From Actinokineospora iranica (GTDB lineage: Bacteria; Actinomycetota; Actinomycetes; Mycobacteriales; Pseudonocardiaceae), in assembly GCF_900101685.1 (NCBI RefSeq), contig NZ_FMZZ01000009.1, forward strand, positions 124,001 to 188,000: a DNA stretch of 64,000 nt, in the 5' to 3' direction. The number at the start of each line of letters is the position of its first letter. Within the stretch, counting starts at the first letter, position 1. Below, in pieces: positions 34,082-45,099 of the stretch. The translations under genes were made by a program, and so were the position numbers. The notes beneath the pieces are model-generated. The model saw nothing but the letters and a program-made list of their open reading frames with translations. It searched no databases and had not been told where the DNA came from.

Positions 34082-34683
34082 TGGAACTGCGCGCCAAGGA
34101 CGAGCGTGCCGTCCTCATCGGCGACGGTGACGATGGCGCGGGCACCCGCGAGGTCGACCCGGACAGCCTCGCCCTCGGCGGCGACCTGTCGGCCGACCTG
34201 CACGAATGGGCCCGCGTGGTCAGCGCCGTGCGCCGCGGCGGCAGCGAGGAAGCCGGTTCCGCCGCGCACGTCGTCTCCCGTCGGGGCCGCCAGCTCGCCA
34301 CCCGGGTCGCCAGCGCCATGGGCGCCCCGATCAGCTATATGGACCCGCTTTCCGGAGAGGTGTCAGTCGTGGAACCACCCGCTGCCGTAGCCGAGCCGGA
34401 GCGGGAAGCCGTGCCCGCCGAGCCCACCCCGTGGGGGACCGGGCTGCTGATCTCCGCGTTCACCACGGTGCTGGTCCTGGCCGCGGTCCTCACCCTGGCG
34501 GTGACGCTCTACCAGACCAACCCCCTGCTGGCGATCGGCTCGAACCTCGTGGTCAGCGCGGGTCTGCTGCCCTCGGTCTGGCTGGCCCGCGAGGCCCCGA
34601 CCTGGCGCTGGGTCGCGGTCGGCGTCGCGGCGGGCATCGCCCTGGGCTGGCTGGCCCTTCCCTTCATCATCTTTGGGCAGTGA
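34081..34683 (+). CDS. DUF2537 membrane protein
   Basis: The 200-residue protein has a hydrophilic N-terminal domain (1-85, MELRAKDERAVLIGDGDDG, DPDSLALGGDLSADLHEWA) and an acidic/Pro linker. Its three C-terminal membrane helices are at about 120-142, 148-166 and 173-195. It matches DUF2537, which follows the TrmH gene in mycobacteria too (Rv0882). The function is unknown. The start overlaps the trmH stop by one base, so co-translation is likely. Confidence 0.87.
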   Translation: MELRAKDERAVLIGDGDDGAGTREVDPDSLALGGDLSADLHEWARVVSAVRRGGSEEAGSAAHVVSRRGRQLATRVASAMGAPISYMDPLSGEVSVVEPPAAVAEPEREAVPAEPTPWGTGLLISAFTTVLVLAAVLTLAVTLYQTNPLLAIGSNLVVSAGLLPSVWLAREAPTWRWVAVGVAAGIALGWLALPFIIFGQ

Positions 34684-34686
34684 CTT

Positions 34687-36549
34687 TCAGACCAGGGAGT
34701 CGCGCCAGGCGGTGTGCAGGGCGTTGAAGCGGCCGTCCGCGCTGATCAGGGCGCCGGGGGAGCCGTCTTCGACGATCCGGCCGTCGTCGACCACCAGGAC
34801 GCGGTCGGCGATCAGGACCGTCGACAGGCGGTGGGCGATGATCAGCGCGGTGCGGTCGGCCAGCACGGACTCCAACGCCTTCTGCACCACGCGTTCGGTG
34901 GGGACGTCGAGGCTGGAGGTGGCCTCGTCCAGCACCAGGACCGCCGGGTCGGCCAGGAAAGCGCGGGCGAACGCGATCACCTGCCGCTGGCCCGCCGAGA
35001 GCCTGCCGCCGCGTTTGCGCACGTCGGTGTCGTAGCCCTCCGGCAGGGCGGTGATGAACTCGTGCCCGCCGACCGCCCGCGCCGCCGCCTCGATCTCCGC
35101 GCGGGTCGCGTCCGGCTTGCCCAGCGCGATGTTGTCCGCGACCGAGCCGCTGAACAGGAAGTTCTCCTGGGTCACCATGACCGCCGCCGCGCGAAGGTCC
35201 ACATCGGACACTTCGCGCAGGTCGATCCCGTCCAGCCGCACGGTTCCCGAGGTCGGGTCGTAGAACCGGGCCACCAGCTTGGCCAGCGTCGACTTGCCCG
35301 CGCCGGTCGGGCCGACCAGGGCCACGGTCTGCCCTGCGGGCACGGTGAGGTCGAACGCGGGCAGCACCACCGGTGCCGTCGGGCTATAGCGGAACTCGGC
35401 GTGCTCGAAGGTGATCGAGCGGCCCCGCTGGCCCGGGTTCTTCGGCAGCGGTGTCGGCTTCTCGGGCTCGGCGACCTCCGGTTTCTCTTGCAGCAGGCCG
35501 GAAATCTTCTCCAGCGAGGCGATGGCGGAGGAATAGGCGTTGGTGAACTGCGCGATGTCGTCAAGCGGGTCGTAGAACCGGCGCAGGTAAAGCAGGAACG
35601 CGGTGAGCACGCCCAGTTCCAGGCCGCCGTCGACCACCCGCCAGGTGCCGATGGCAAGTACCAGAGCCAGTGTCAGGTTTCCTACCAGGCGAACGTTCAT
35701 GGTGAACCTGGCCATCACGGTGAGCGCGTCGGCGTTGGCGTCGCGGTAGCGGACGTTAAGCCCGTTCATGATCGACTCGTTGCGGCCCTCGCGGCGGAAC
35801 GCCTGCACCGCGCGGATGCCGTTCATGCTCTCCACGAACTGCACGATGATTTTGGCGATGGCGCCGCTGGTGCTGCGGTACGCCAGGTTCGAGCGCAGGT
35901 AGAACCAGCGGGTGACCAGCACCAGCGGCACCAGCCCGGCCAGCACCAGCAGGGCAAGCGGCAGGTCGAGCCACAGCATCAGCACGGAGATGCCGACCAG
36001 CGACAGGACCGCGGTGAGCAGGTCGTCGATGCCGACCTCCAGCAGGTCGTCCAGCGCGTCGACATCGCTGGTGAGCCGGGAGATCACCTTGCCGGAGGTG
36101 TAGGACTCGTGGAACGACAGCGGAAGCCGCTGGGCGTGCTCGAAGATCCGCTGCCGCAGGTCGATCAGCAGGGCCTGGCCGATGCGGCTGGACAGCCGCA
36201 GGAAGACGTTCCACACCACCGCGGACGCCAAGCCGCAGAACGCGTATCCGCCCACGCACCACGCCAGAACCGTGGTGTCCCCGGCGATCGCGTTCGGGAT
36301 GCCGGTGTCGATCGCGGCCGCGATGAGCAGCGGCCCGGAGAGCTGCGCGACGTTTTCCAGCACCACCAACAGAAACGCGAGCGCGGTCCGCCCCGCCACC
36401 GGGCGCACCAGGGTGGCGAGCAGCGCGCGCGAGCGGGCGTGCAGCTTCACCCCGATGGCGTGGGTGACTTCCTCGGTGTCCTCCGTCGCGACGCCCCGCC
36501 AGGCGAAGTCGTCGTCCGCGGTGCCGTTCGGCGCGGTGGTGGTCATCAC
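34687..36549 (-). CDS. ABC exporter half-transporter, subunit B with canonical ATPase site
   Basis: The 620-residue half-transporter has a six-helix exporter domain (about 50-340) and an ATPase domain (about 375-610). Walker A is GPTGAGKST, the signature LSAGQRQ, and Walker B VLVLDEATSSLD with the catalytic Glu intact. The signature is slightly atypical (LSAGQ). It overlaps the upstream half-transporter by 4 bp (ATGA), and the two surely form a heterodimer of the BmrCD/TM287-288 kind that exports drugs, lipids or peptides. The first about 45 residues are an acidic cytoplasmic extension. The substrate is unknown. Confidence 0.92.
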   Translation of the reverse strand: MMTTTAPNGTADDDFAWRGVATEDTEEVTHAIGVKLHARSRALLATLVRPVAGRTALAFLLVVLENVAQLSGPLLIAAAIDTGIPNAIAGDTTVLAWCVGGYAFCGLASAVVWNVFLRLSSRIGQALLIDLRQRIFEHAQRLPLSFHESYTSGKVISRLTSDVDALDDLLEVGIDDLLTAVLSLVGISVLMLWLDLPLALLVLAGLVPLVLVTRWFYLRSNLAYRSTSGAIAKIIVQFVESMNGIRAVQAFRREGRNESIMNGLNVRYRDANADALTVMARFTMNVRLVGNLTLALVLAIGTWRVVDGGLELGVLTAFLLYLRRFYDPLDDIAQFTNAYSSAIASLEKISGLLQEKPEVAEPEKPTPLPKNPGQRGRSITFEHAEFRYSPTAPVVLPAFDLTVPAGQTVALVGPTGAGKSTLAKLVARFYDPTSGTVRLDGIDLREVSDVDLRAAAVMVTQENFLFSGSVADNIALGKPDATRAEIEAAARAVGGHEFITALPEGYDTDVRKRGGRLSAGQRQVIAFARAFLADPAVLVLDEATSSLDVPTERVVQKALESVLADRTALIIAHRLSTVLIADRVLVVDDGRIVEDGSPGALISADGRFNALHTAWRDSLV

Positions 36550-38357
36550 GCCACGCTTTCTTCGTCGGCTGATTCATCCATTGTGGACAGAAGGTCGCGG
36601 TAGTCGGGGTTGGTGGCGAGCAGATCGGAATGGGTGCCCACAGCGGTGATCCGCCCGCCGTCGAGCAGGGCGACCCGGTCGGCGAGCTGCACGGTGCTCG
36701 GCCGGTGCGCCACGACCAGCGCCGTGACCCCGGAAAGCACGCTGCGCAGAGCGTGTTCGACCTCGGCCTCGGTGTGCACGTCCAAAGCGGACAGCGGGTC
36801 GTCCAGGACCAGCACCTGCGGCTTGCCCACGACCGCGCGGGCCAGGGCCAGCCGCTGGCGCTGCCCGCCGGAAAGCGACAGGCCTTCCTCGCCGATGCGG
36901 GTGTCCAGGCCCCACGGCAGCCGGTCCACGAAGTCCTCGGCCTGCGCGATCCGCAGCGCCACCCGCACATCCTCGTCGGTGACCCCCGGCGACCCGAGGG
37001 CGACGTTTTCCCGCACGCTCGCCGAGAACAGCACCGGGTCCTCGAACGCCATCGCCACCACCGTGCGCAGATCGGCCAACCGCAGATCACGCACGTCCAT
37101 CCCGTCGACGGTCACCTTGCCGCCGGTCACATCGGCCAAGCGCGGCACCAGCGCGGTCAGCGTCGTCTTCCCCGACCCCGTCGGCCCGACCAGCGCGACT
37201 GTCTCACCTGGACGGACAGTCAGATCCACCCCGCGCAACACCTCGCGCCCCGAACCCGAGTGCCGGAACCGCACGTCGTGGAAGCGCACCTCACCCTTGC
37301 CGTCGACAGGCAGCGGGCGCGGCGATTCCGGGTCTGTGACCGTGATTCGCGCGTCCCGCACCTCCCAGTAGCGCGCCGACGCGGTCGCCGCCTGGTTCGA
37401 CTCGGCCAGCAGCCAGCCGATCGAATCGGTCGGCCAGCTCAGGTAACTGGCCACGGTGACACCCGCGACCAGCGTGCCGACCGTCATCGTGCCGTCGACA
37501 ACCTGGAACGTGCCGAACAGCAGCTGCGCCGCGATGCCCAGCTCGGGCAGCAGCAGGATCGCCGCCCACAGTTTCGCCTGGAGCCGGTATTTCGCCAGCT
37601 CCGTGTTCCGCAAGTCGTTGGCCTGCTTGAGGAAGCGGGCAGTGAGCTGTGGTCCGCGGCCGAATGCCTTGAGCACCCGGATGCCCAGCACCGATTCCTC
37701 GACCGTGGTCGTCAGATCACCCACCTGGTCCTGCGACCGCCGCGCCAACACCTGGTACCCCGACTCATACCGCGAGGAGATCATCACCAGCGGCGCGGCG
37801 AAGACGAGCGTGATCAGGCCAAGCATCGGCGAAAGCCAGAACAGGACCAACAACCCGAGCACCAGCGTGATCGAGTTGACCACCAGGAAGATCCCGGCGA
37901 ACGCGATGAACTGACGAATCGTGGACAGGTCCGACACCGCCCGCGACAGCAACTGCCCCGACTGCCACCGGTCGTGAAAGGAAATCGGCAGCCGCTGCAA
38001 GTGGTGGTACAGGTCGGCGCGCAGTTCCGCCTCGACTCGCGTGCTCGCCCGCGCCACCAACCGGCGGCGCAGGTAGAACAGCAGCGCCTCCGCCGTTCCC
38101 AACACCGCGACCGCCAAAAGCAGCCACGGCAGCGGCCCGGTGTCCCGGGTGGCGACCGGCCCATCCAGCACCCGCTGGATGACCAGCGGAATCATCAGCC
38201 CGCACACCATCGACCCGAGCACAGCCGCACCCGACCCGATCAACCGGCCGCGAACCGGCCGCAGATAAGGGGTGAGCCGCCGCAAAGCCGCGATACTGCC
38301 GGTGGGTGTGGAATCGCCGTCCCCGGGCGCGGGGTGAACCGACGTCGTCGCGTCCAT
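36546..38357 (-). CDS. ABC exporter half-transporter, subunit A with degenerate ATPase site
   Basis: The 603-residue half-transporter has six membrane helices (about 40-330) and an ATPase domain (about 365-590). Walker A is GPTGSGKTT and the signature LSGGQRQ, but Walker B ends VLVLDDPLSALD, with Asp in place of the catalytic Glu. This is the asymmetric pattern of heterodimeric exporters, in which one ATP site binds without efficient hydrolysis. The ATG at 38357 was chosen because AGGGAG precedes it and the conserved region follows; the frame is open further upstream without homology. It is the first gene of the two-gene operon. Confidence 0.92.
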   Translation of the reverse strand: MDATTSVHPAPGDGDSTPTGSIAALRRLTPYLRPVRGRLIGSGAAVLGSMVCGLMIPLVIQRVLDGPVATRDTGPLPWLLLAVAVLGTAEALLFYLRRRLVARASTRVEAELRADLYHHLQRLPISFHDRWQSGQLLSRAVSDLSTIRQFIAFAGIFLVVNSITLVLGLLVLFWLSPMLGLITLVFAAPLVMISSRYESGYQVLARRSQDQVGDLTTTVEESVLGIRVLKAFGRGPQLTARFLKQANDLRNTELAKYRLQAKLWAAILLLPELGIAAQLLFGTFQVVDGTMTVGTLVAGVTVASYLSWPTDSIGWLLAESNQAATASARYWEVRDARITVTDPESPRPLPVDGKGEVRFHDVRFRHSGSGREVLRGVDLTVRPGETVALVGPTGSGKTTLTALVPRLADVTGGKVTVDGMDVRDLRLADLRTVVAMAFEDPVLFSASVRENVALGSPGVTDEDVRVALRIAQAEDFVDRLPWGLDTRIGEEGLSLSGGQRQRLALARAVVGKPQVLVLDDPLSALDVHTEAEVEHALRSVLSGVTALVVAHRPSTVQLADRVALLDGGRITAVGTHSDLLATNPDYRDLLSTMDESADEESVA

Positions 38358-38447
38358 TTCGCTCCCTGTCCTCCACAGGGACGTTAGCGATCCCCAGTGC
38401 GGACGGTCATCCGGTTTTCCGGCACCCGGGGCGGCATCATGGTCCCC

Positions 38448-38690
38448 ATGACACGACCGGACCCCGTGCGCTTCCTCCGCACGGAACCCAGCATGGCCTT
38501 CCCCGAGGGCAGGCTCCTCGCCCTCCGCGACGGCCAACTGCACCTGCTGGCCCCGGACGGCTGGACCCGCCTCGGCCGCTCCCGCCCCGACACCGCCACC
38601 TGGCTGACCCGGGAAGCCGCAGAAGACTGGTGCGAACGCGAGGGCTGGGACCTGAACCTCCTGGACGCCGTCCCCGCCACGATTCTCTAG
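38448..38690 (+). CDS. Small hypothetical protein
   Basis: The 80-residue protein starts at an ATG with CATCAT seven nt upstream (leaderless-like). It reads TRPDPVRFLRTEPSMAFPEG followed by a beta-rich segment (LLALRDGQLHLLAPDG) and an acidic C-terminus (EAAEDWCEREGWDLNLLDA). There is no signal or membrane segment. It is divergent from the ABC operon with a 90-bp gap. I do not recognise the family; coding potential looks reasonable because the third codon positions are GC-rich and the start context is good. Confidence 0.6.
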   Translation: MTRPDPVRFLRTEPSMAFPEGRLLALRDGQLHLLAPDGWTRLGRSRPDTATWLTREAAEDWCEREGWDLNLLDAVPATIL

Positions 38691-38813
38691 CGCTCGCAGC
38701 CTTCGTGAAAGCCAGTCGACGGGAAGCGGGCGCGACCGCTGTGCCTGAGCACTCTGCTCCAGACGCGAGCGGCGGCTGACCGGATCACCAGGCCCAAGCT
38801 TGACCAGAGCGAA

Positions 38814-38856
38814 TGCAAAACACTGTTTCAACTCGCGAACCCGCAGGTCAACCAGC
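38814..38856 (+). promoter_or_regulatory. CRISPR array 1 leader
   Basis: TGCAAAAC (38814-38821) and GAACCCGCAGGTCAAC (38837-38852) are also present 5' of array 2 with the same 23-nt offset, and both end exactly 4 nt before the first repeat. This marks the leader end and orients the array left to right. The 120 nt before it, from the end of the small gene at 38690, show nothing else. Confidence 0.75.
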
Positions 38857-39354
38857 GCCCTCCCCGCACACGCGGGGATGCTCCCCCGCGCGGGGTGCAC
38901 TCAATTACCCGTAATAGAGCCCTCCCCGCACACGCGGGGATGCTCCGCAGGTAGAGCTGGCGTGAGAAACGGGACCTTGCCCTCCCCGCACACGCGGGGA
39001 TGCTCCAGCCGCTGGCCGCTCCGACGGCGGGATCGCGATGCCCTTCCCGCACACGCGGGGTGCTCCCAGCAGCCCGGCTCGCTCGTCGGCCGGGAGGTCG
39101 CCCTCCCCGCGATGCGGGGATGTTCTCCGTCGGCCGATGCAGGCTGCATCACCTGTGGCCCTCCCCGCGCACGGGGGGTGCTCCCCCGAGGTCGCCTAGG
39201 CCGGGAGTGCCCTCCCCGCGCGCGGGGATGCTCCGTTTCCACCAAGGTGAGTGCGCTCTTGCGCTCGCCCGTCCCGCGCGCGCGGATGTTCCGCACTCGA
39301 CGCGCACCGCTTCGCCATGTGGCACGTTCTCCCCGCGCAGGCGGGGGTTGTTCC
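38857..39354 (+). CRISPR. CRISPR array 1, type I-E-like repeats, nine repeats, degenerating away from the leader
   Basis: The 28-nt repeat GCCCTCCCCGCACACGCGGG-GATGCTCC has a palindromic CCCCGC/GCGGGG core. Repeats start at about 38857, 38919, 38979, 39040, 39100, 39158, 39209, 39267 and 39327. Most spacers are 31-34 nt; the sixth is only about 24 nt. The first three repeats are identical. From the fourth on, bases are lost or changed, and the last two are heavily altered, as expected at the old end of an array. No cas gene is in the window. Translation of this array produces a false proline/histidine-rich repeat protein. Confidence 0.93.
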
Positions 39355-39485
39355 GGTTGTGGCCATCGCTCGGCTGTCCTCGTGTTGTCTGCCCTCTCCC
39401 ATGAAGGTGCCGGCTGTGCGGACGAGGCAATTTGCTGTTCCGCCTGCTCATCACGAGCGCTTGGTGATCGGCTCGGCAGCCACGA

Positions 39486-39520
39486 CGCGTATCCCGCTCC
39501 CTGGGGGAGCGGGATACGCG
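39486..39520. terminator. Terminator hairpin downstream of sepH
   Basis: CGCGTATCCCGCTCC (39486-39500) pairs perfectly over 15 bp with GGAGCGGGATACGCG (39506-39520) across a 5-nt loop. It lies 39 nt past the sepH stop. The stretch 39355-39485 between it and the CRISPR array shows no gene. Confidence 0.8.
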
Positions 39521-39558
39521 GGGGAGTGAGGTGGGTGCCGGGCGGGGCCTGGCGCTGG

Positions 39559-40584
39559 TCAGCCTCGGTTGGAGCGGGTGCCCAGGAGGACGTCTTCCCA
39601 GGACGGGACGATCGGGCGGGCCTTTTTCGCCTTGCCGCGCCTGGGGGGTTCCACCTTGCGGGCGGGCTCCTCGATCAGAGCGTCCTGGTGGTCCTCGCCG
39701 CGCGGGCGGGGGGTGTCTTCGGGGTGGTCAGATGCCAGGATGGCGGGCTCCTCGGGGGCGGTGGCGGGCTCCGGCTCGGGGATGAGCTCGAAGTCCTCGA
39801 CGAAGTCCTGTTCCTCCGTCCTCGGCTCCGGGTCCCGGCGTGCTGGTTCCACCACGACCGGGGTGGGCACGGGGGCCACCGGCGGGGCGAACACAGCCTC
39901 GATCTCCGGGTCCGGTTCCGGTGCGGTGACCGGGAGGTGGTGGTCGAGGTTGAGGGCGGCCTGGGCGAGTTCGGTGACCGGGCGGACCGTGCGCAGCGGC
40001 TTGTTCGGCTGCGGGTCGAGCAGGTCGTGGGCGTGGTCGTCCAGGGGGGTGACCGTGCCGCCGTGGGCGCCGGGGTGGAAGGACCAGTGGGCGCTGTTGA
40101 GCGACCGGCCCGCGTTCCAGCACAGCTGCACGACCCACTTGCCGTCCTCGCCGCGCCAGGAGTCCCAGGTGGCGGCCGTGTAGTCCTGGCCGCGCAGGGT
40201 GAACGCGTGTTGGACGACCTCGCCCAGGGTCTGCAGGTCCGGGCCGTCCTCGCGGATAGGGTGGGCGCGCTGCGCGAGGTCGGCGGTGCGGGAACGCTCC
40301 AGCAGGACCGGGTAGGCGAACCGCTCCACCTTGTGGGCGGGGATGCCCGCGGCCTCGGCGACCTGCTCTACGGACTCACCCGCGCGGATGCGGGTCTGGA
40401 TCTCACGAGGACGCATCTGGCTCTCCAGCTCGATCTCGATCTGGCCGAGTCGGGTGACGTCTCCTCGGGCGGCCGCACGCAACCGCTCGTCTGCGGGGAG
40501 GGTGAAACGCTCGCCACGTGCCGGGTCCTCGCAGATGACGGTCTTGCCGTCATCCGAGAGCCCGACGACCCGCAGCGCGCGCAT
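39559..40584 (-). CDS. sepH: Septation protein SepH
   Basis: The 341-residue protein has the conserved SepH (DUF3071) N-terminal region at about 1-165. It begins MRALRVVGLSDDGKTVICED and includes a helix-turn-helix-like stretch (VTRLGQIEIELESQMRPREI, then GESVEQVAEAAGIP). A long acidic Pro/Glu-rich linker and a short basic C-terminus (RRGKAKKARPIVPSW) follow. In Streptomyces and mycobacteria SepH binds FtsZ and promotes filament assembly at division sites. The ATG at 40584 was chosen because GGGAGG is correctly spaced; the frame runs 16 codons further. The position matches Rv0883c next to serC. Confidence 0.93.
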   Translation of the reverse strand: MRALRVVGLSDDGKTVICEDPARGERFTLPADERLRAAARGDVTRLGQIEIELESQMRPREIQTRIRAGESVEQVAEAAGIPAHKVERFAYPVLLERSRTADLAQRAHPIREDGPDLQTLGEVVQHAFTLRGQDYTAATWDSWRGEDGKWVVQLCWNAGRSLNSAHWSFHPGAHGGTVTPLDDHAHDLLDPQPNKPLRTVRPVTELAQAALNLDHHLPVTAPEPDPEIEAVFAPPVAPVPTPVVVEPARRDPEPRTEEQDFVEDFELIPEPEPATAPEEPAILASDHPEDTPRPRGEDHQDALIEEPARKVEPPRRGKAKKARPIVPSWEDVLLGTRSNRG

Positions 40585-40780
40585 CGCGAACCTCCCTGCG
40601 ACATGAGCAGACTTCACTCGCCAGCTTCCCACGGTAGATCGGCGAGTCGCCTTGACGCGCTAGGCGCGCCGCGATCCCCGTGACATCCGTTTGTGATCTT
40701 GCCGTACTCATCGGCCCTCCCGCATCCGGGTTCAGCCCTGGTTCACCCGTTCGCCCGGGCGTGTCGCGTGGGACACGACG

Positions 40781-40806
40781 GAGGCCGCCCGTCTCCGGAC
40801 GGCCTC
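40781..40806 (-). terminator. Terminator hairpin downstream of serC
   Basis: GAGGCCGCCCG (40781-40791) pairs with CGGACGGCCTC (40796-40806) with one mismatch. It lies 23 nt beyond the serC stop. The region 40585-40780, upstream of sepH, holds its promoter and no gene. Confidence 0.65.
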
Positions 40807-40828
40807 GTGCGCCAAGTGGTTCCCGTGT

Positions 40829-43398
<2,570 letters not shown>

Positions 43399-43641
43399 GC
43401 TTCCGATTGTCGGCCATCGCCCGACGGAACCTGCCTGGAAGGGCCCGAGTTATCCACAATCGCCGAAGTTGTCCACAGGTTTCGCGCGGGCCTTCCGTCT
43501 GGCCCCAGAGCCGATAGACTGGAGCGGGGCGGCCCCCCGGGGAGGGTGGGGTTTGCCGTCGCGCGTGGGGGATCGGCGGATCTCACTGCCGGGAGGCATT
43601 GGTCGAGTGCTCCGGAAGCTCGCAGACTGACTGAAAGTGAG
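43399..43641. other. Gene-free region between the serine hydrolase and the CRISPR leader
   Basis: No coding sequence is convincing. The notable content is TTATCCACA (43450-43458), TTGTCCACA (43469-43477) and the 20-bp block shared with 30617-30636. The serine hydrolase promoter must lie in the right-hand part. Confidence 0.7.
43450..43486. repeat. Paired DnaA-box-like 9-mers, second locus
   Basis: TTATCCACA (the classic DnaA box) at 43450-43458 and TTGTCCACA at 43469-43477 lie 19 bp apart. AGTTGTCCACAGGTTTCGCG (43467-43486) is the exact reverse complement of 30617-30636. Confidence 0.6.
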
Positions 43642-43684
43642 TGCAAAACGCTGTTCTGGTTCGTGAACCCGCAGGTCAACTAGT
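43642..43684 (+). promoter_or_regulatory. CRISPR array 2 leader
   Basis: TGCAAAAC (43642-43649) and GAACCCGCAGGTCAAC (43665-43680) reproduce the array 1 leader blocks with the same spacing and the same 4-nt gap to the first repeat. Confidence 0.75.
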
Positions 43685-43834
43685 GTCTTCCCCGCGCACG
43701 CGGGGCTGTTCCGTGGCCGTCCGGGCGGGTCCAGAACGTGACCTGGTCTTCCCCGCGCACGCGGGGCTGTTCCCCTGCGCGCCTACATCGACCGGTTCGA
43801 CAAGCTGTCTTCCCCGCGTACGCGGGGCTGCTTT
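43685..43834 (+). CRISPR. CRISPR array 2, type I-E-like, three repeats and two spacers
   Basis: Repeats GTCTTCCCCGCGCACGCGG-GGCTGTTCC start at 43685, 43746 and 43807, an exact 61-bp period with two 33-nt spacers. The first two repeats are identical. The third differs at an internal base and loses the last bases (GCTGCTTTC), as at a distal end. The repeat differs from array 1 in its flanks and the GGGGC/GGGGA position, while the leader is shared. Confidence 0.9.
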
Positions 43835-43873
43835 CAGGGCGCGGTGCGGGCTGCGAGTCCAGGGTTCGGAAAG

Positions 43874-43929
43874 CGGCAAGCCCCGCATATGAGCGGAGCG
43901 CTCGGTGCGGGGCTTGCCGTCGAACTGAG
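43874..43929 (-). terminator. Terminator hairpin downstream of the citA-like citrate synthase gene
   Basis: CGGCAAGCCCCGC (43874-43886) pairs perfectly with GCGGGGCTTGCCG (43917-43929). The 30-nt loop holds a second small stem, GAGCG/CGCTC. It begins 4 nt past the citrate synthase stop. Confidence 0.8.
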
Positions 43930-43932
43930 GGG

Positions 43933-45099
43933 TCAGGCGCCGGAGATGGCGTCCCAGCCGTCGACTTCCTCTGGGGTTCGGGGGCTGGGGCCCACGTACT
44001 TCGCCGCGGGGCGGACCAGGCGGCCGGTGCGCTTCTGTTCCATGATGTGCGCGCACCAGCCCGCTGTGCGGGCGCAGGTGAACATGGCGGGCATCATGTG
44101 CGGGGGCACCTGGGCGAAGTCCAGGATGACCGCCGCCCAGAACTCGACGTTGGTTTCGATGGCTCGGTCGGGGCGGCGTTCGCGGAGTTCGGCTAGGGCT
44201 GCCTGTTCCAGGGCGGCGGCCACCTCGTAGCGTTCGGCGCCGAGTTCCTGGCAGGTGCGGCGCAGGACGCGGGCGCGGGGGTCTTCGGCGCGGTAGACGC
44301 GGTGGCCGAAGCCCATGAGGCGTTCCTTGCGGTCCAGCAGGTCCTTGACGTACTTGGTGGCGTCGCCGGTTTTCTCGACCTCGGCGATCATCGGCAGGAC
44401 CCGGGCGGGGGCGCCGCCGTGCAGGGGGCCGGACATGGCGCCGATGGCGCCGGAGAGGGACGCGGCGACGTCCGCGCCGGTGGAGGCGATCACCCGGGCG
44501 GTGAAGGTCGAGGCGTTGAGGCCGTGCTCGGCGCCGGATACCCAGTACGCGTCGACCGCCTTGACGTGGGCCGGGTCGGGCTCGCCGCGCCAGCGGGTCA
44601 TGAAGCGCTCGGTGATCGTGTTGCACTCGTCGATGCGGTTTTGCGGGACCGCGGGCTGGTGGATGCCGCGGGCGGACTGCGCCACGTAGGACAGGGCCAT
44701 GACCGACGCGCGGGCCAGCTGCTCGCGGGCCTCGTCGTCGGAGATGTCGAGCAGTGGGCGGTAACCCCAGATCGGGGCGAGCATGGCCAGACCGGCCTGC
44801 ACGTCCACCCGGACGTCGCCGGAGTGCACGGGCAGCGGGAACGGCTCGGCGGGCGGCAGGCCGGGGCCGAAGCGGCCGTCGACAAGCAGTGCCCACACGT
44901 TGCCGAAGGTGACCTTGCCCACGAGGTCTTCGATGTTGACGCCGCGGTAGCGCAGAGCGCCGCCGTCCCGGTCCGGTTCCGCGATCTCCGTGCGGAAGGC
45001 CACCACGCCTTCCAGCCCGGGACGGAAACCGTCGTCCGGCTCGTCGGCCGAGGCCACCGAGGGTGGAGCCTGGTCGATGTCCTGCACCGCGTTGCGCAT
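43933..45099 (-). CDS. Citrate synthase (CitA-type, citrate/methylcitrate synthase family)
   Basis: The 388-residue enzyme condenses acetyl-CoA (or possibly propionyl-CoA) with oxaloacetate. Catalytic motifs are GPLHGGAPARV, MGFGHRVYRAEDPRA (active-site His) and the Asp region VEFWAAVILDFA. It is shorter than the GltA enzyme at 56811 and belongs to the Rv0889c/CitA-like branch, consistent with the syntenic position. The ATG at 45099 follows AAAGG; an SD-like AAGGAG with an ATG at 45202 is out of frame. A strong terminator lies just downstream. Substrate preference cannot be told from sequence. Confidence 0.9.
   Translation of the reverse strand: MRNAVQDIDQAPPSVASADEPDDGFRPGLEGVVAFRTEIAEPDRDGGALRYRGVNIEDLVGKVTFGNVWALLVDGRFGPGLPPAEPFPLPVHSGDVRVDVQAGLAMLAPIWGYRPLLDISDDEAREQLARASVMALSYVAQSARGIHQPAVPQNRIDECNTITERFMTRWRGEPDPAHVKAVDAYWVSGAEHGLNASTFTARVIASTGADVAASLSGAIGAMSGPLHGGAPARVLPMIAEVEKTGDATKYVKDLLDRKERLMGFGHRVYRAEDPRARVLRRTCQELGAERYEVAAALEQAALAELRERRPDRAIETNVEFWAAVILDFAQVPPHMMPAMFTCARTAGWCAHIMEQKRTGRLVRPAAKYVGPSPRTPEEVDGWDAISGA

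Noticed and set aside
34714-38387. Two long plus-strand frames opposite the ABC exporter genes
   Set aside because: They are shadows of well-supported genes with Walker motifs on the minus strand.
38800-40683. Long plus-strand open frame with repeated PSPHTRGC-type units
   Set aside because: The repeats are the translation of the CRISPR array and the rest is antisense to sepH.
43641-43892. Plus-strand frame with SPRTRGCS-type units
   Set aside because: It translates CRISPR array 2 and is not a gene.
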